A stretch of DNA of 64,000 bases, taken from positions 1-64,000 of the forward strand of contig NZ_JAGHRB010000018.1 in assembly GCF_017743995.1 (NCBI RefSeq). Reading direction: 5' to 3'. The number at the start of each line of letters is the position of its first letter. Position 1 is the stretch's first letter. The DNA is from Ruegeria sp. R13_0 (GTDB taxonomy: Bacteria; Pseudomonadota; Alphaproteobacteria; Rhodobacterales; Rhodobacteraceae). A program made the translations under genes and the position numbers. The notes below the pieces were generated by a model, which ran no database searches, was not told the origin of the DNA, and saw only the letters and a program-made list of their open reading frames with translations. Below, piece by piece: positions 52,093-60,463 of this stretch.

Positions 52093-52116
52093 ATATCTTA
52101 CATCATTGTAAGATAT
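52093..52116. promoter_or_regulatory. Palindromic operator, copy 2 (NrtS-MerR promoter)
   Basis: ATATCTTACA-TCAT-TGTAAGAT-AT, perfect 10-base arms around an N4 spacer, 15 bases from the NrtS start. The core ATCTTACA-N4-TGTAAGAT also occurs at 49675-49694. Probably bound by the MerR or Crp/Fnr regulator of the block. Confidence 0.7.
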
Positions 52117-52182
52117 ATTGCGCTCGATGGAAACCTTCCGAGCGATCAGATCTACTGCCGCTCGTCAACGATTTCCAAGAGC

Positions 52183-52560
52183 TCAGAGCCCCGAGATGTC
52201 CACGAAGACCTTATAGTCAGCGATTTTCCCATCCCGCAGCCCAAGATGCGCAGCAAACGGCACTTCGTGTTCTGATTGATCCAAACGCGTGTAGTGCACA
52301 GTGCCGTCACAGATGGCCATGTCACCGCTCGACCAAATGCCGCTGATGGTATGGCGCATTTCCTTGATCGTCGCAAAGAACGCAGCATTGCTGTCTTTGA
52401 CGGCCGCCCGTCCTGAAAGCGGCTCGAAATTTCCAAGTTGCAACTGCACGTCGTCGGTTACCTGTTCGACGACGCCTTCGGCGTTCATCTCGTCAACAGC
52501 GGTGTAGAGCGCGGCAATCAGTGATGTATGTTCGGACGCGTTTTGAGCCAGGATTTGCAT
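52183..52560 (-). CDS. NTF2-like (SnoaL) protein
   Basis: NTF2-like protein of 125 residues; HTSLIAALYTAVDEMNAEGV, KDSNAAFFATIKEM and the C-terminal YKVFVDISGL strands fit the SnoaL group. Start with GAAAGG upstream. Last gene of a GST-EamA-NTF2 minus-strand operon (33 bases after EamA). Confidence 0.8.
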   Translation of the reverse strand: MQILAQNASEHTSLIAALYTAVDEMNAEGVVEQVTDDVQLQLGNFEPLSGRAAVKDSNAAFFATIKEMRHTISGIWSSGDMAICDGTVHYTRLDQSEHEVPFAAHLGLRDGKIADYKVFVDISGL

Positions 52561-52593
52561 TGGTCTTTCCTTTCGATGAAGTGCTTTTAGATT

Positions 52594-53535
52594 TCACGGG
52601 CATTCAGGGCAGTGGCGTGATCGTGGCCCTCGCCACAGATGATGGATTGAGAAATGGCCGTTGGTAATCGCCAGTCCGGCGAAGATGAGCAGAAGAGCCA
52701 CGATGAAGGCTGGGGAGATCGCTTCTCCGAATGCGATTGCGCCGAATGTGATACCGGACAGGGTCGCGAAATATCCGACCTGAGAGAAGCCCACACCGTC
52801 GGTGCGCCGTTGCACCTCGAAGGTGAGCGCATAGCTGATCGCTGTGATCAGGCCGATCGTGCCGATCGCGGCGAAAGCACTGGGATCGATCGAGACACTG
52901 TCCACAAACTTTCCCGATAGGAGCAGAGCGGCACCGATCATAATCAATTGGAGAAACAGCGTTCCAGCCGCGAGTGGCATCGGGTCGGCACCTACGGGAT
53001 AAACACGGCTGCGGAACACATTGCCTGACGCCAGAACAAGCGGGCCGCTCAGCGCCAGAATGATCCACACGGGCTCGATCCCAGATGTATCCAAGCCGCG
53101 AAGTGTGGCAAGGCTGATCCCCGCGAACCCGATAAGGAGTCCCAGGAGGCGATGAAGCGGCAGCATCCGGCGTTCAACCATCGCCGTGATCGCGAATGTG
53201 AACATTGGTGACAGTGTGACCAACGCCGAATAGAAGCCGGTCGTGATATGTCCTAGAACCAGGTATCCAATGAGTGCTGGAACGCTCACGCCAAGCAGCC
53301 CTGCCCCGAGGTAGTAAACCAGGAAGCGGGGTGCTGTTTGCGGAACGGTCCTGGTTGTAACAAGAACGCCTAACAAGGCGGCGCTGGCCGCGGCCACCTG
53401 CCAGAACAGCGCAAGATGTGGCGGCACGGCAGCGATGGCTACAAACTTGGACAAAGTGAAGCTCAGGCCGACAAGCAATCCAATGGCGATGATCAGAACG
53501 GTGGGTGAGGCAGATCGAACAAAATCGGGCATCAC
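52594..53535 (-). CDS. EamA/DMT family exporter
   Basis: Ten-helix transporter of 313 residues (LIIAIGLLVGLSFTLSKFVA near 15, GYLVLGHITTGFYSALVTLS in the middle, ALTFEVQRRTDGVGFSQVGY). Its start overlaps the GST stop by four bases, so it is translationally coupled to that gene. A role in export of a conjugate or parent compound is inferred. Confidence 0.87.
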   Translation of the reverse strand: MMPDFVRSASPTVLIIAIGLLVGLSFTLSKFVAIAAVPPHLALFWQVAAASAALLGVLVTTRTVPQTAPRFLVYYLGAGLLGVSVPALIGYLVLGHITTGFYSALVTLSPMFTFAITAMVERRMLPLHRLLGLLIGFAGISLATLRGLDTSGIEPVWIILALSGPLVLASGNVFRSRVYPVGADPMPLAAGTLFLQLIMIGAALLLSGKFVDSVSIDPSAFAAIGTIGLITAISYALTFEVQRRTDGVGFSQVGYFATLSGITFGAIAFGEAISPAFIVALLLIFAGLAITNGHFSIHHLWRGPRSRHCPECP

Positions 53536-54485
53536 GCGCCCCCCTTAAGTGGAGCTGCTGCGAGGGCGTAGAGAGACATCGGTCCGATCGGAACGATCCC
53601 GTTCGGATTGATGTGCCGATGGCTCAGGAAATAGTGCTCGCGGATATGGGGCAGATCGATGGTTTCGGCCATCCCGGGGAGCGCAGCGATATCTGCCAAA
53701 TAGCGCGAAAGTGCCGGATAATCGGCGATGCGCGCCCGATCGGTCTTGAAGTGAGTCACATAGACCGGATCGAACCGCAGAAGGGTGGGAAACAGCTTGA
53801 GGTCGACCTCCGTCAACGCGTCACCAGCGAGATATCGACGGTCAGTTAGAAGATCCTCGAGGACCTCCAGCGTGTTGAAGATGCCAATGACCGCTTCACA
53901 ATAGGCGTCCTGGCCGGTTGCAAAACCGGCACGGTATACGCCGTTGCGAATGGGGTCCTGGATGAGATCAGCCATTCGGTCGATTTCCGGCCGGAGGTTC
54001 TCAGGATAAAGTTCTGGCCCTGATGCTTCAGAAAATACGGACCCGAACATCCGCATGATATCGGCGGAGTCCGTGCTGACGATCTTGCCGGTTTTGCGGT
54101 CAAGCAAGACGGGCACCGTGACCACACCAGTATAATCGGGCGCAGCCCGCTGGTAGACTTCATAAAGATATCGGTCGCGCGGCACGCCTTGCATCGGGTT
54201 GAAGACAGACTGATCGATGACCCACCCTTCCTCCGACATAATCGGGTCCATCCAGGTAATACTGATGATGTCGCGCAACCCTTTGATCGACAGAACAAGG
54301 TCGACGCCGTGGCACCAGGGACAGGCCTTGGACAGATAGAGATGGTAGCGGTTCGGTTCTGCCGGAAACTCGGCATTCGCGTCATTTTCAATCCGGCTTC
54401 GAAACCGGCTTGGCAGGCGAACAAAGCGGCCTTCAGCTTGCGGGGGCTTGTCTCGCAATATTCCATTGATCAGCATTTTTGACAT
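53532..54485 (-). CDS. Glutathionyl-hydroquinone-reductase-like GST (omega class)
   Basis: GST-fold enzyme of 317 residues. KACPWCHGVDLVLSIKGL places Cys55 where the catalytic cysteine of glutathionyl-hydroquinone reductases is (CPWxH), with a second Cys58 in place of the usual Ala. QGVPRDRYLYEVYQRA, VTVPVLLDRKTGKIV and STDSADIMR are the glutathione contacts. Such enzymes reduce glutathionyl hydroquinones, recycling quinone adducts. ATG with GGAGGAA. Leads an operon; divergent from a LysR gene. Confidence 0.87.
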   Translation of the reverse strand: MSKMLINGILRDKPPQAEGRFVRLPSRFRSRIENDANAEFPAEPNRYHLYLSKACPWCHGVDLVLSIKGLRDIISITWMDPIMSEEGWVIDQSVFNPMQGVPRDRYLYEVYQRAAPDYTGVVTVPVLLDRKTGKIVSTDSADIMRMFGSVFSEASGPELYPENLRPEIDRMADLIQDPIRNGVYRAGFATGQDAYCEAVIGIFNTLEVLEDLLTDRRYLAGDALTEVDLKLFPTLLRFDPVYVTHFKTDRARIADYPALSRYLADIAALPGMAETIDLPHIREHYFLSHRHINPNGIVPIGPMSLYALAAAPLKGGA

Positions 54486-54540
54486 CGTTTCCTCCGATCT
54501 TCGCGGTGTTGAAAGCGATGTAGGCGGTTTCCCATTGCGC

Positions 54541-54554
54541 GATAATTGGTTATC
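54541..54554. promoter_or_regulatory. GATAA-N4-TTATC palindrome between GST and LysR genes
   Basis: Perfect 5-base arms in the 112-base divergent gap. Possible LysR operator controlling the GST-EamA-NTF2 operon. Confidence 0.4.
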
Positions 54555-54597
54555 TTTTGTACATTAAGGTGAGAAAAAGTTGACCAAAGACGTGTAG

Positions 54598-55527
54598 ATG
54601 ACCGAAATCAGCGCTATTCCCGTCTTCGTGGCCGTGGCGGAAAACGGAAGTTTTGCCGCCGCCGCGCGCAAGCTCGGCATCACGAAATCCGCGGTCAGCA
54701 AGCGAATAGGAATACTTGAGGCCAATCTCGGAGCGCAGCTTTTCCATCGCTCGACACGCAGTATTTCCCTGACGGAAGCTGGAGAAATCTACCTGTCGCA
54801 TGCCGTGCTTGCTCTGGGATCCGCGCAAGAAGCCGAAGACGCGGTTGCTGCACTACAAGGCGATCCTGTGGGACATCTGAAACTCAGCGTGCCGATGTCC
54901 TTCGGTCAGCTTCATGTTGCTCCAGCCGTCCCCGAGTTCCTGCAGCAGCACTCTGGCATCACGATGGAGTTGTCGATGGATGATCGTTTTGTTGATCTCG
55001 TCGAGTCCGGTATGGACGTAGCACTCCGCGCCGGCACACTTCCCGACTCCGCACTGATCGCTCGGAAGCTGGCCCCCATTCACAGCGTCCTTGTCGCCTC
55101 ACCGGACTATTTGGACCGGGCTGGAAACCCTGTCCATCCTCAAGACCTGACAGACCATGAATGCCTGCACTACGCTTATTCGCGCGATCCGCTTGAATGG
55201 AAATTCATAAGCGAAGATGGTGAGATCGCTGTGAAGACCAAGGGAAAGTTTCGGGTCAACAACAGTGAGGCTCTGTGCACGACATTGATCGCCGGCCTCG
55301 GCATCGGTCGTCTTCCCACGTTCATCGCGGGCAAGCACTTGGCTTCTGGACGCCTTCGACGCGTGTTGTCCGATTTAGCTATGCCGGAACAGGCGCTCTA
55401 TGCCGTGTTTCCGGAACGCCAACATATCCCGGCCAAAGTGCGCGCCTTTGTGGAGTTCTTCGCCAATCACTTGGGGAACGGTTTGCCATATTGGGATCGG
55501 GAGGCCGGGATTACCCCTACCCGGTAA
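54598..55527 (+). CDS. LysR family regulator
   Basis: Regulator of 309 residues. Head: ISAIPVFVAVAENGSFAAAA, LGITKSAVSKRIGILEANLG. The effector domain shows LKLSVPMSFGQLHVAP and LIAGLGIGRLPTFI, as in LysR regulators of quinone/electrophile genes. It is divergent from the GST operon, likely its target. Its 3' end overlaps the TetR gene tail by 11 bases. Confidence 0.9.
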   Translation: MTEISAIPVFVAVAENGSFAAAARKLGITKSAVSKRIGILEANLGAQLFHRSTRSISLTEAGEIYLSHAVLALGSAQEAEDAVAALQGDPVGHLKLSVPMSFGQLHVAPAVPEFLQQHSGITMELSMDDRFVDLVESGMDVALRAGTLPDSALIARKLAPIHSVLVASPDYLDRAGNPVHPQDLTDHECLHYAYSRDPLEWKFISEDGEIAVKTKGKFRVNNSEALCTTLIAGLGIGRLPTFIAGKHLASGRLRRVLSDLAMPEQALYAVFPERQHIPAKVRAFVEFFANHLGNGLPYWDREAGITPTR

Positions 55528-56113
55528 CCAGCCCCCGGACAAACATATCGATCGCTTCGCCGCGCATGGCTGCATGACGCTTTGCCGGGATACTGAACAA
55601 CCCCTTGTGCAAGATCATTCCGTCGATCAGAGCGGCGATAACACGACCAAGCTTCTTTGCGTCTGCGTCTGCCCGAATTTGGTCACAATCCTGCAGGTGC
55701 TTGATCTGGCCCGTGTAGTGATCACCCAGTCTATCAAAGAAACCGGCGACCTTTGCACTGAACGCATTAGACGCGAAACTTGGTCCAAAAACTTCGAAGA
55801 ACACGCGGACAAACTTCGCATGATCGTCGGGAATGTCCATGGTTTGAGACAGGCTATTGGCAAAATCGCTGAGGGTGTCCGGCATCTCTGCCCCAAAGAA
55901 GCGTTCCTCCATACCCTTGAAATGCCGCTCGACCATCGCGATGGCGATGGCTTCCTTATTCTTGAAGTAAAGGTAGAGCGTCCCCTTTCCTAACCCGGCG
56001 GCCTCGGCCACGTCGGCGATCGTGGCCGCGTGATAACCCTTCTTTGAATACACTTGCATGGCAGCATCGAGAATCCCGTGCTGCATCTCTTCTCGGTCAA
56101 CGACCTTTGGCAT
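55517..56113 (-). CDS. TetR family repressor
   Basis: Repressor of 198 residues. HGILDAAMQVYSKKGYHAAT and ADVAEAAGLGKGTLYLYFKN are the TetR HTH; the rest is the ligand-binding domain, helical, without a recognised effector site. ATG 56113 with TAGGAAA is preferred to an upstream one that would cross the operators. The three matching palindromes upstream make regulation of itself and of the genes from 56227 probable. Confidence 0.9.
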   Translation of the reverse strand: MPKVVDREEMQHGILDAAMQVYSKKGYHAATIADVAEAAGLGKGTLYLYFKNKEAIAIAMVERHFKGMEERFFGAEMPDTLSDFANSLSQTMDIPDDHAKFVRVFFEVFGPSFASNAFSAKVAGFFDRLGDHYTGQIKHLQDCDQIRADADAKKLGRVIAALIDGMILHKGLFSIPAKRHAAMRGEAIDMFVRGLVTG

Positions 56114-56155
56114 TTTCCTACCTAAACTTCGGTTTTTTGCGGTTCTTGCATATTT

Positions 56156-56175
56156 ATGACTGGACGTCCAGTCAT
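56156..56175. promoter_or_regulatory. TetR operator 1 (perfect)
   Basis: ATGACTGGACGTCCAGTCAT is a perfect 20-base palindrome between the TetR gene and the DUF983 gene. Its centre is 31 bases from that of operator 2, close to three helical turns. Confidence 0.75.
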
Positions 56176-56186
56176 TCAATATGTAC

Positions 56187-56206
56187 ATGACTGACCATCC
56201 AGTCAT
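56187..56206. promoter_or_regulatory. TetR operator 2
   Basis: ATGACTGACCATCCAGTCAT matches operator 1 at 17 of 20 positions, with differences only in the centre. It lies immediately before the DUF983 start. Confidence 0.7.
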
Positions 56207-56226
56207 AAACGATTCGGAGAGACGAA

Positions 56227-56553
56227 TTGGAACTCACAGCTGAACGCGACACCAAACAAGCCATGCTTTTTAGCTTCAAACGCACCTGCCCTCGATGCGG
56301 CAAAGGCCACATGTTCAATGGCTATCTGGCGGTCTCACCCGAATGCTCAAACTGCGGCCTCGATTTGAAGCATCAGCGTGCCGATGACGGCCCTGCTTAC
56401 CTGACAATCGTCATTGTGGGGCACCTGCTCGTTCCGCTCTTTGTTCCAGCCTACAAAGCTTGGGATTTGCACCCGGCGGTGATGGCAACGGTTTTCTCAA
56501 CCCTCGCGGTCGCGCTGTCGCTCATCCTCCCCCCCGCCTCAAAGGAGCTCTGA
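56227..56553 (+). CDS. DUF983 membrane protein
   Basis: Small membrane protein of 108 residues. CPRCGKGHMFNGYL and CSNCGLDL form the zinc-ribbon-like cysteine sets of DUF983, followed by two hydrophobic helices (LTIVIVGHLLVPLFVPAY, MATVFSTLAVALSLILPP). Start TTG 56227 with GGAGAG; an ATG at 56263 is an alternative. Function unknown. Under the TetR operators at 56156 and 56187. Confidence 0.82.
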   Translation: MELTAERDTKQAMLFSFKRTCPRCGKGHMFNGYLAVSPECSNCGLDLKHQRADDGPAYLTIVIVGHLLVPLFVPAYKAWDLHPAVMATVFSTLAVALSLILPPASKEL

Positions 56554-56596
56554 TTGATTTTCAATGGGCCAAGCGATTGCACGGCTTCTAATTTTT

Positions 56597-56616
56597 TTGA
56601 CCGAATGTCCAGTCAT
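56597..56616. promoter_or_regulatory. TetR operator 3
   Basis: TTGACCGAATGTCCAGTCAT matches operator 1 at 16 of 20 positions. It sits 15 bases before the membrane protein start at 56631, which points to a second regulated promoter. Confidence 0.6.
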
Positions 56617-56630
56617 TAATGGAGGGATAC

Positions 56631-57263
56631 ATGACCTACTTTGACCAAACGCAACGACCTATCCCATCCAACAAAATCTCATGGGAGTATTCCGGCTCGA
56701 CTGACCCGCTCGTCGGGAGCGGCGCAAATTCAGCCGAACGCCTTATGGGCTACGGAGGCGCAGGCATTGTCACGGCACTCTTGATCTGGATCGCCTACGC
56801 GAGCGGTGTACCAGCAAATTCTGCCTGGCAATGGGCCGTCTTGGTTTTCTTTGCCTATGACATCGGCGGCGGTGCTGTCGCGAATATGCTGAATTCGTGC
56901 AAGCGCTTCTACCATACGCCAGCCAAACCAGGTGAAGGTGCCTTCATTCGCGCCGCTAAGAACGTGCGGGTGTTCACCGCCATTCATGTCCACCCAATAG
57001 TCGCAGCAGCTCTTCTGGGCGGTTCGATTGGCAATGCTCTCATCTGGTACGCGCTGCTTCAGGTCGCTGTCTGGGTGGTTCTTGCAGCACCACTTTATCT
57101 GCGCAGACCGTTCGCGACCCTTTTGACGGTACTAGCATTGATTGCAGCCGAAGCGCTTCTGCCCATGGGCACCGGCCTCGAATGGTTCATTCCCTGCCTC
57201 TTCATCAAGATGGTCTTAGGTCACGCCGTTCAGGAAGAACCCTACGCCCCCTCTCAAACCTGA
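56631..57263 (+). CDS. Multi-pass membrane protein, hypothetical
   Basis: Not recognised. 210 residues with about five hydrophobic segments (AGIVTALLIWIAYASGV, AVLVFFAYDIGGGAVAN, IVAAALLGGSIGNALIW, WVVLAAPLYLRR and the C-terminal pair). ATG 56631 has GGAGGG. Its own TetR operator suggests a role matching the DUF983/oxidoreductase genes, perhaps membrane detoxification or lipid-related. Confidence 0.62.
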   Translation: MTYFDQTQRPIPSNKISWEYSGSTDPLVGSGANSAERLMGYGGAGIVTALLIWIAYASGVPANSAWQWAVLVFFAYDIGGGAVANMLNSCKRFYHTPAKPGEGAFIRAAKNVRVFTAIHVHPIVAAALLGGSIGNALIWYALLQVAVWVVLAAPLYLRRPFATLLTVLALIAAEALLPMGTGLEWFIPCLFIKMVLGHAVQEEPYAPSQT

Positions 57264-57290
57264 AATCAGTCCGCCAAAGGGAGTTGTGAC

Positions 57291-57593
57291 ATGAACACCT
57301 TCAAACTCACTACCTTAACGATGCTCATTCCACTTGGCTGGGCGGTATCTGTGGACGCCTATCCTGACCCCTTCAAAGAGATTGGCCCGGCTCGAGACTC
57401 TCTCCCCGAAGTTACATGCGGCATCACATCATCAAACCTCGAGCTCCAAAAGCGCGCACGGCAAAACCCAAACCATTTTCCCTCTGAACTCGACGCACTC
57501 TTTAGGCAGCACGACCTGTTCCGACATCCGGAGCCGCGCGACCTCCCAACGGACACCTGTGGGTTGGACCTAGACCAAATCGACCTCAACTGA
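57291..57593 (+). CDS. Small secreted hypothetical protein
   Basis: Not recognised. 100 residues with a signal peptide (MNTFKLTTLTMLIPLGWAVS, cut about SVDA). The mature part includes two cysteines (VTCGI and DTCGL) that could pair. RBS GGGAG at good distance. It is 28 bases after the membrane protein gene and 24 before the flavodoxin-fold reductase, so it belongs to the TetR-controlled operon. Confidence 0.6.
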   Translation: MNTFKLTTLTMLIPLGWAVSVDAYPDPFKEIGPARDSLPEVTCGITSSNLELQKRARQNPNHFPSELDALFRQHDLFRHPEPRDLPTDTCGLDLDQIDLN

Positions 57594-57616
57594 ACGCATT
57601 CCAAGGATACGATCCG

Positions 57617-58204
57617 ATGACAAAACGCATCTATGTTCTCAACGGCCATCCAGGCGAAACATCTTTGTCCCGAAGCCTATCGCTTGCGTACGCAGAAGCT
57701 GCGCAAACCGCCGGTCACGAGGTTCGTGTGACCCACCTGCACGACCTCACCTTTGATAGCGACTTTGGCAATGGCGGCTACCAAAACACCAAGCCATTAG
57801 AGCCAGCTCTTGATCAGGTTCTCGAAGACCTTGCCTGGAGCGAACATGTCGTTCTGGCAACGCCCATGTGGTGGGGCGGTATTCCAGCCAAACTCAAGGG
57901 GCTCTTCGATCGCGTACTTCTTCCCGGCCGGACCTTCGACACGCGCAAGAAGAGCTTTGGGTTGCCGAGGCCCATGCTGAGCGGTCGGACTGCCCGGGTC
58001 CTTCTGACCTCGGACACAAAAAGCTGGTTGCTTCGCTTCGTCTACCACAACGCGATTCTAAACCAGCTGCGGTGCCAAATCTTCAGCTTTGTCGGCATCA
58101 AACCAACACGGTTCACACAGTTCGCCGATGCAAGTCACCCCAGTGACCGCACCGTAAGCCGCTGGCTCTCGGACGCACGCAGCCTTGGCACCAAAGCCGC
58201 ATAA
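57617..58204 (+). CDS. NAD(P)H-dependent flavodoxin-fold oxidoreductase
   Basis: Flavoprotein of 195 residues of the NQO1/MdaB/KefF type. YVLNGHPGETSLSRSLSLAY is the FMN/FAD loop, and LATPMWWGGIPAKLKGLFDR the quinone-site region of this class. Acts by two-electron reduction of quinones. RBS AAGGA. Part of the TetR-linked operon; 30 bases before the NAD(P)-binding gene. Confidence 0.87.
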   Translation: MTKRIYVLNGHPGETSLSRSLSLAYAEAAQTAGHEVRVTHLHDLTFDSDFGNGGYQNTKPLEPALDQVLEDLAWSEHVVLATPMWWGGIPAKLKGLFDRVLLPGRTFDTRKKSFGLPRPMLSGRTARVLLTSDTKSWLLRFVYHNAILNQLRCQIFSFVGIKPTRFTQFADASHPSDRTVSRWLSDARSLGTKAA

Positions 58205-58233
58205 CCCTCAACACATTTTGAAAGGACTGACAG

Positions 58234-59148
58234 ATGAAAACCACGACCGTTCTTGTTGCAGGCGCTACCGGATATCTCGGGCGCCATATTGTAAAGCAAT
58301 ACATGTCCATGGGCTGGCACGTCCGCGCCCTCGTGCGAAGTGCTGACGCGGCGCGCAAATCTGGGCTCGACGCCACAGAGCTATTTGAAGGTGAGGCCAC
58401 GAATCCTCTCACCTTTTGCGGCGCGATGGATGGTGTCAATCTGGTCATCACCACACTTGGCATCACACGGCAGCGCGATGGTCTCTCCTATTGGGATGTC
58501 GATTATCAAGCCAACGCCAACCTGCTTACCGATGCAGTTGCCGCGAAGGTCGAGCGTTTCGCCTATGTCCACGTGCTTAACGCTCACAAGATGCAGGACG
58601 TTCCGCTGGTCGCGGCAAAACAGGCCTTTGTGGATCGCTTACAAGCATCACCGATCAAATCGACCATCATCGCACCGTCTGGTTTCTTCTCGGACATGGG
58701 CGACTTTCTGAAGATGGCTGAATCGGGACGCGTGTTTCTGTTCGGATCCGGCGATCTTAAGCTAAACCCAATCGATGGCGCCGATCTGGCGGAAGTCATT
58801 GCGCGCGCAATTTGGGACGGGCGCGACTATGTGCCTGTCGGTGGCCCAGACGTTCTAACCCAAAAAGAATTAGCTGAAGCTGCGTTCACGGCCCTCGGCA
58901 AACCTGCGAAGATCACGCATCTCCCAGACCTCCTTCGTCGCGGTGCTCTCAAGGTGCTGCCATATGTGACGCCGCCCGCTGTGCACGGACCTGCTCTGTT
59001 CTTCCTGTCGGCACTGGGAATGGACATGGTTGGAAAGTCCTACGGCGAGAAGCATGTGGCAGAGCATTTTGCCGAGCAGGTGTCCGCGAGTTCAGCGACT
59101 CAGAGCCCGATTCAGTCGAAGCCTCTCAAGACAAGGGGGGTATCATGA
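58234..59148 (+). CDS. NAD(P)-binding atypical SDR (NDUFA9/NmrA-like)
   Basis: Atypical SDR of 304 residues. VLVAGATGYLGRHIVKQYMS (5-24) is the dinucleotide loop; RFAYVHVLNAHKM and IIAPSGFFSDMGDFL follow. The YxxxK pair is lacking, as in NmrA-like and NDUFA9-like proteins. Likely to sense or carry NADPH, or to have quinone-related roles. Last gene in the TetR-linked operon. Confidence 0.85.
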   Translation: MKTTTVLVAGATGYLGRHIVKQYMSMGWHVRALVRSADAARKSGLDATELFEGEATNPLTFCGAMDGVNLVITTLGITRQRDGLSYWDVDYQANANLLTDAVAAKVERFAYVHVLNAHKMQDVPLVAAKQAFVDRLQASPIKSTIIAPSGFFSDMGDFLKMAESGRVFLFGSGDLKLNPIDGADLAEVIARAIWDGRDYVPVGGPDVLTQKELAEAAFTALGKPAKITHLPDLLRRGALKVLPYVTPPAVHGPALFFLSALGMDMVGKSYGEKHVAEHFAEQVSASSATQSPIQSKPLKTRGVS

Positions 59149-59320
59149 CTTTCATGGAGTCCGCCCACTATGGGTAGGGACCCGGTCAAGCGCCGGAGTG
59201 TTTGGTCCATCGAGATTCCGTGGCGTGTCTCACTTAGTTCTACCGTCGCTAGAGCAAAGATGGATCTATCACTGCAATTCTTTCTGCTTCTTCGCTATCT
59301 CCTAAAGCCAGAACAATACG

Positions 59321-60349
59321 TCAGATTGCGTCCCCAAGCGCATGGTTCAGTTTTGCCTGCCACTTTCGGCGGTATTCACTGGCGCTCAGCCCAACACGTT
59401 TCTTGAACGCTGTCCGAAACGCCGACGGCTCGGCGTAACCGACCTCGCCCGCGATCTCGTCGATAGACGTGTCAGAGGTCTCGAGAGCCTGCTTTGCCTC
59501 TTCGACACGCACGGTTTGCACGTAATCGCTTGGCGTCTGCCCTGTTGCAGCCCGAAAGCGACGCAGCAATGTGCGCTCGGTCATACCGGCCCTACGTGCC
59601 ATTTCTTGTACCGGGTTGGAGTGCTCATAGTTGACTGCGATCCAGCTTTGCAGGTCACCGACCACGGCGTCCGAATGTTGTCGACTGGCAGACAAGGATG
59701 CAAAGCCCATCTGACCCTGGGAATGTGGCTCGATGAGATAGAGCTTGGCAATGCGACGAGCTTCCTCACATCCAACAAGATGCGCGATGAGGTAAAGGAC
59801 AAGATCGGCCCAGGCAGAGGCTCCGCCAGCAGTCACAATCCGATGCCCGTCGCCAGCCGGTATCAAAACCCGCTCACGGCGAACACGCACTCCCTCAAAT
59901 TCTTTGGCAAGCCGTTCCGAGTAAGCCCAGTGGGTTGTCGCATCAACGCCATTGAGTAGCCCACTCAATCCTAGCAGCAACGCACCGGAGCAAACTGAAG
60001 CCACAATACCACCCGCTTCATGCACTTGAGCGGCCCAATCCGCTATTGGCTTCAACTCCTCTGGAAGAGGCTTCCACGGGTCGAGATGCATGTCGGGCAC
60101 GATGACAAGATCGGTTTGTGAAGGATTGGGCAGCACGGATTCCGGGGTAATCAAACGGCCGTTCAAATCGCGGTAGGCAGTGCCATCTGGGGTGCAAAGA
60201 CGCGCCCGAAATGGGGATGGATACATCTGCTCGCCATGTAACATGGCCCAATCCCGGCCCACGGACGCAAGCACATCTAGAATAGCGTAAACGGTCGAAG
60301 TTCCGGCCCAAGGGAGACCTACCACAACTGTTTCGAATGACTTTGGCAT
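59321..60349 (-). CDS. GlxA-type regulator: DJ-1/PfpI domain plus AraC HTH
   Basis: Regulator of 342 residues. Residues 1-210 are a DJ-1/PfpI-like domain (IVPDMHLDPW, GIVASVCSGALLLGLSGLLN with a cysteine in the elbow). Residues 230-335 are an AraC HTH pair (MARRAGMTERTLLRRFRAAT, SDTSIDEIAGEVGYAEPSAF, RTAFKKRVGLSASEYRR). GlxA regulators control genes of one-carbon or quaternary amine use, among others. It is divergent from the methyltransferase at 60464. Confidence 0.9.
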   Translation of the reverse strand: MPKSFETVVVGLPWAGTSTVYAILDVLASVGRDWAMLHGEQMYPSPFRARLCTPDGTAYRDLNGRLITPESVLPNPSQTDLVIVPDMHLDPWKPLPEELKPIADWAAQVHEAGGIVASVCSGALLLGLSGLLNGVDATTHWAYSERLAKEFEGVRVRRERVLIPAGDGHRIVTAGGASAWADLVLYLIAHLVGCEEARRIAKLYLIEPHSQGQMGFASLSASRQHSDAVVGDLQSWIAVNYEHSNPVQEMARRAGMTERTLLRRFRAATGQTPSDYVQTVRVEEAKQALETSDTSIDEIAGEVGYAEPSAFRTAFKKRVGLSASEYRRKWQAKLNHALGDAI

Positions 60350-60393
60350 TTATGATGTCCGATTTAAACCGTTTTTGTCGAAGTGAAGGCTAA

Positions 60394-60407
60394 ACCGACT
60401 CGTCGGT
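60394..60407. promoter_or_regulatory. ACCGAC-TC-GTCGGT inverted repeat, GlxA/methyltransferase gap
   Basis: Six-base arms with a two-base centre, midway in the 114-base divergent region. Plausible binding site for the adjacent AraC-type regulator. Confidence 0.4.
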
Positions 60408-60463
60408 ATCATGCAACTGGTCTCTAGCTGAGCGCTTTTGCGCATTCAAATACGGAGACACAA

